From: Spirochaetales bacterium
GTDB lineage: Bacteria; Spirochaetota; Spirochaetia; Sphaerochaetales; Sphaerochaetaceae
NCBI GenBank assembly: GCA_017962865.1
Contig: JAGCUM010000054.1
Coordinates: forward strand, 1-6,830
Length of the DNA: 6,830 bases
Direction: 5' to 3'
The notes below the pieces were generated by a model. The model searched no databases. It had not been told where the DNA came from and saw only the letters and a list, made by a program, of their open reading frames with translations. Of this stretch, positions 6,321 to 6,830 are shown one piece after another (position 1 is the stretch's first letter; the number at the start of each line of letters is the position of its first letter). A program made the position numbers and the translations under genes.

Positions 6321-6830
6321 TTTTGTCTCCGAAGGCAAGGACCTTGCCGTTGGTGTAAGTGGTGAAGCGAATGGTGTAGCCGTTGTCCTCCTCGGGCTCG
6401 GAGCACTCGGTCATGCTCCAGTTCTCCAGCTTGTCCAGATTGTCGAAGAACACCTCGGCACCGCCGTCTGCATCGACCTTGGTCAGCAGCACGCGCGAGC
6501 AGTAGGGGAGCATCGTGTGGTACATCATGGCTCCGCCGATCACGAAGACATCGTCGGTCGGATACTTTGAAATCTCGGCAAAGAGATCATCGAGGGTTTC
6601 GACCATCACGAAGCCGTCCGATGATGCCCTGCTTCGGTCTCCGCCGGGCCAGAGCACTATGTTGGTGCGGTTCTTCAGGGGTTTTCCCCCGGGGAAGGAG
6701 AGCAGGGTATTCGATCCCATGACTACGACCTTGCCGCTTGTCGTGGTGCGGAAGAACTTCATGTCCTTGGGGAGATGGAACATCAGGTCGTGTGTTTTTC
6801 CTATGCCCCAGGTTATGTGACAATGTAATA
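6313..6830 (-). CDS. folA: Dihydrofolate reductase (first few residues beyond the window)
   Basis: DHFR reduces dihydrofolate to tetrahydrofolate with NADPH and supports thymidylate, purine and methionine synthesis; cytoplasmic. Counting from the first complete codon at 6828, visible motifs are WGIGK (7-11); LMFHLPKDMKFF (15-26) with D22 matching E. coli D27; MGSNT (37-41); KPLKNR (49-54) with R54 matching the folate-tail arginine; VIGGAMMY (96-103); and LLTKVD near the E. coli T113 position. The ATG at 6783 falls inside the conserved WGIGK-to-HLP region, so it cannot be the start. The open frame runs off the window, and by comparison with E. coli only about five residues are missing. MGSNT lacks the arginine and histidine that in E. 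coli contact the NADPH phosphate. The first six visible residues (LHCHIT) fit the family poorly (see findings). It heads the visible part of the block; a thymidylate synthase gene could lie upstream. Confidence 0.92.
   Translation of the reverse strand, partial: LHCHITWGIGKTHDLMFHLPKDMKFFRTTTSGKVVVMGSNTLLSFPGGKPLKNRTNIVLWPGGDRSRASSDGFVMVETLDDLFAEISKYPTDDVFVIGGAMMYHTMLPYCSRVLLTKVDADGGAEVFFDNLDKLENWSMTECSEPEEDNGYTIRFTTYTNGKVLAFGDKNV
6327..6330 (-). promoter_or_regulatory. Ribosome binding site that fixes the start of the first DHH gene
   Basis: GGAG on the minus strand, six bases before the ATG at 6320 and inside the 3' end of folA. It favours this ATG over the in-frame TTG at 6338, which lies upstream of the site. 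Confidence 0.65.

Noticed and set aside
5385..6338. First DHH gene starting at the TTG at 6338
   Set aside because: A GGAG site lies downstream of this TTG and at ideal distance from the ATG at 6320.
6313..6783. folA starting at the ATG at 6783
   Set aside because: It would remove WGIGK and part of the substrate-binding region; the frame continues upstream with clear DHFR similarity.

Overview
The window holds two compact, convergent gene blocks that meet at about base 3660. It has no RNA gene, mobile element or CRISPR array that I can see, and no gene-free stretch longer than 11 bases. Mid-range GC, abundant 4-base stop/start overlaps and one TTG start are the only composition hints. SurE is most common in diderm bacteria, whereas NrnA-type DHH phosphoesterases replace Orn in many lineages outside Gammaproteobacteria. 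Secreted beta-rich proteins, SurE and two DHH enzymes together suggest a non-proteobacterial diderm. My best guess is a gut or anaerobic spirochaete (Spirochaetota, Sphaerochaeta/Treponema-like), held with low confidence.

Left block, + strand, bases 1-3653: four consecutive genes joined by 4-base overlaps or a 1-base gap. The first is cut by the window edge. All four encode proteins that I do not recognise by name. Each has, or ends in what looks like, a type I signal peptide cleaved near residue 19. Each has a Ser/Thr/Asn-rich, beta-strand-rich, cysteine-poor body. Each ends in the same kind of strand: a Gly/Pro turn, then an aromatic residue, then alternating Thr/Ile/Val up to the C-terminus. 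That ending resembles the last strand of fimbrial or spore-coat-U-like Ig-fold subunits. The block is therefore a candidate surface-structure or exported-complex operon, with the fourth, 503-residue protein as the largest component. This is inference: no usher, chaperone or sortase is visible.

Right block, - strand, bases 6830 down to 3665, in transcription order: folA (dihydrofolate reductase, its first few residues beyond the window edge), two tandem paralogous DHH-DHHA1 phosphoesterases of the NrnA/DhhP type, and surE (5'-nucleotidase). All three junctions overlap by 4 to 8 bases, so this looks like one transcript. The theme is nucleotide metabolism: reduced folate for thymidylate synthesis, degradation of very short RNAs, pAp or linear dinucleotides, and dephosphorylation of the resulting mononucleotides.

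The most interesting points are the signature shared by the four exported proteins, the tandem pair of intact DHH enzymes, and a possible one-base frameshift at the folA N-terminus right at the window edge.
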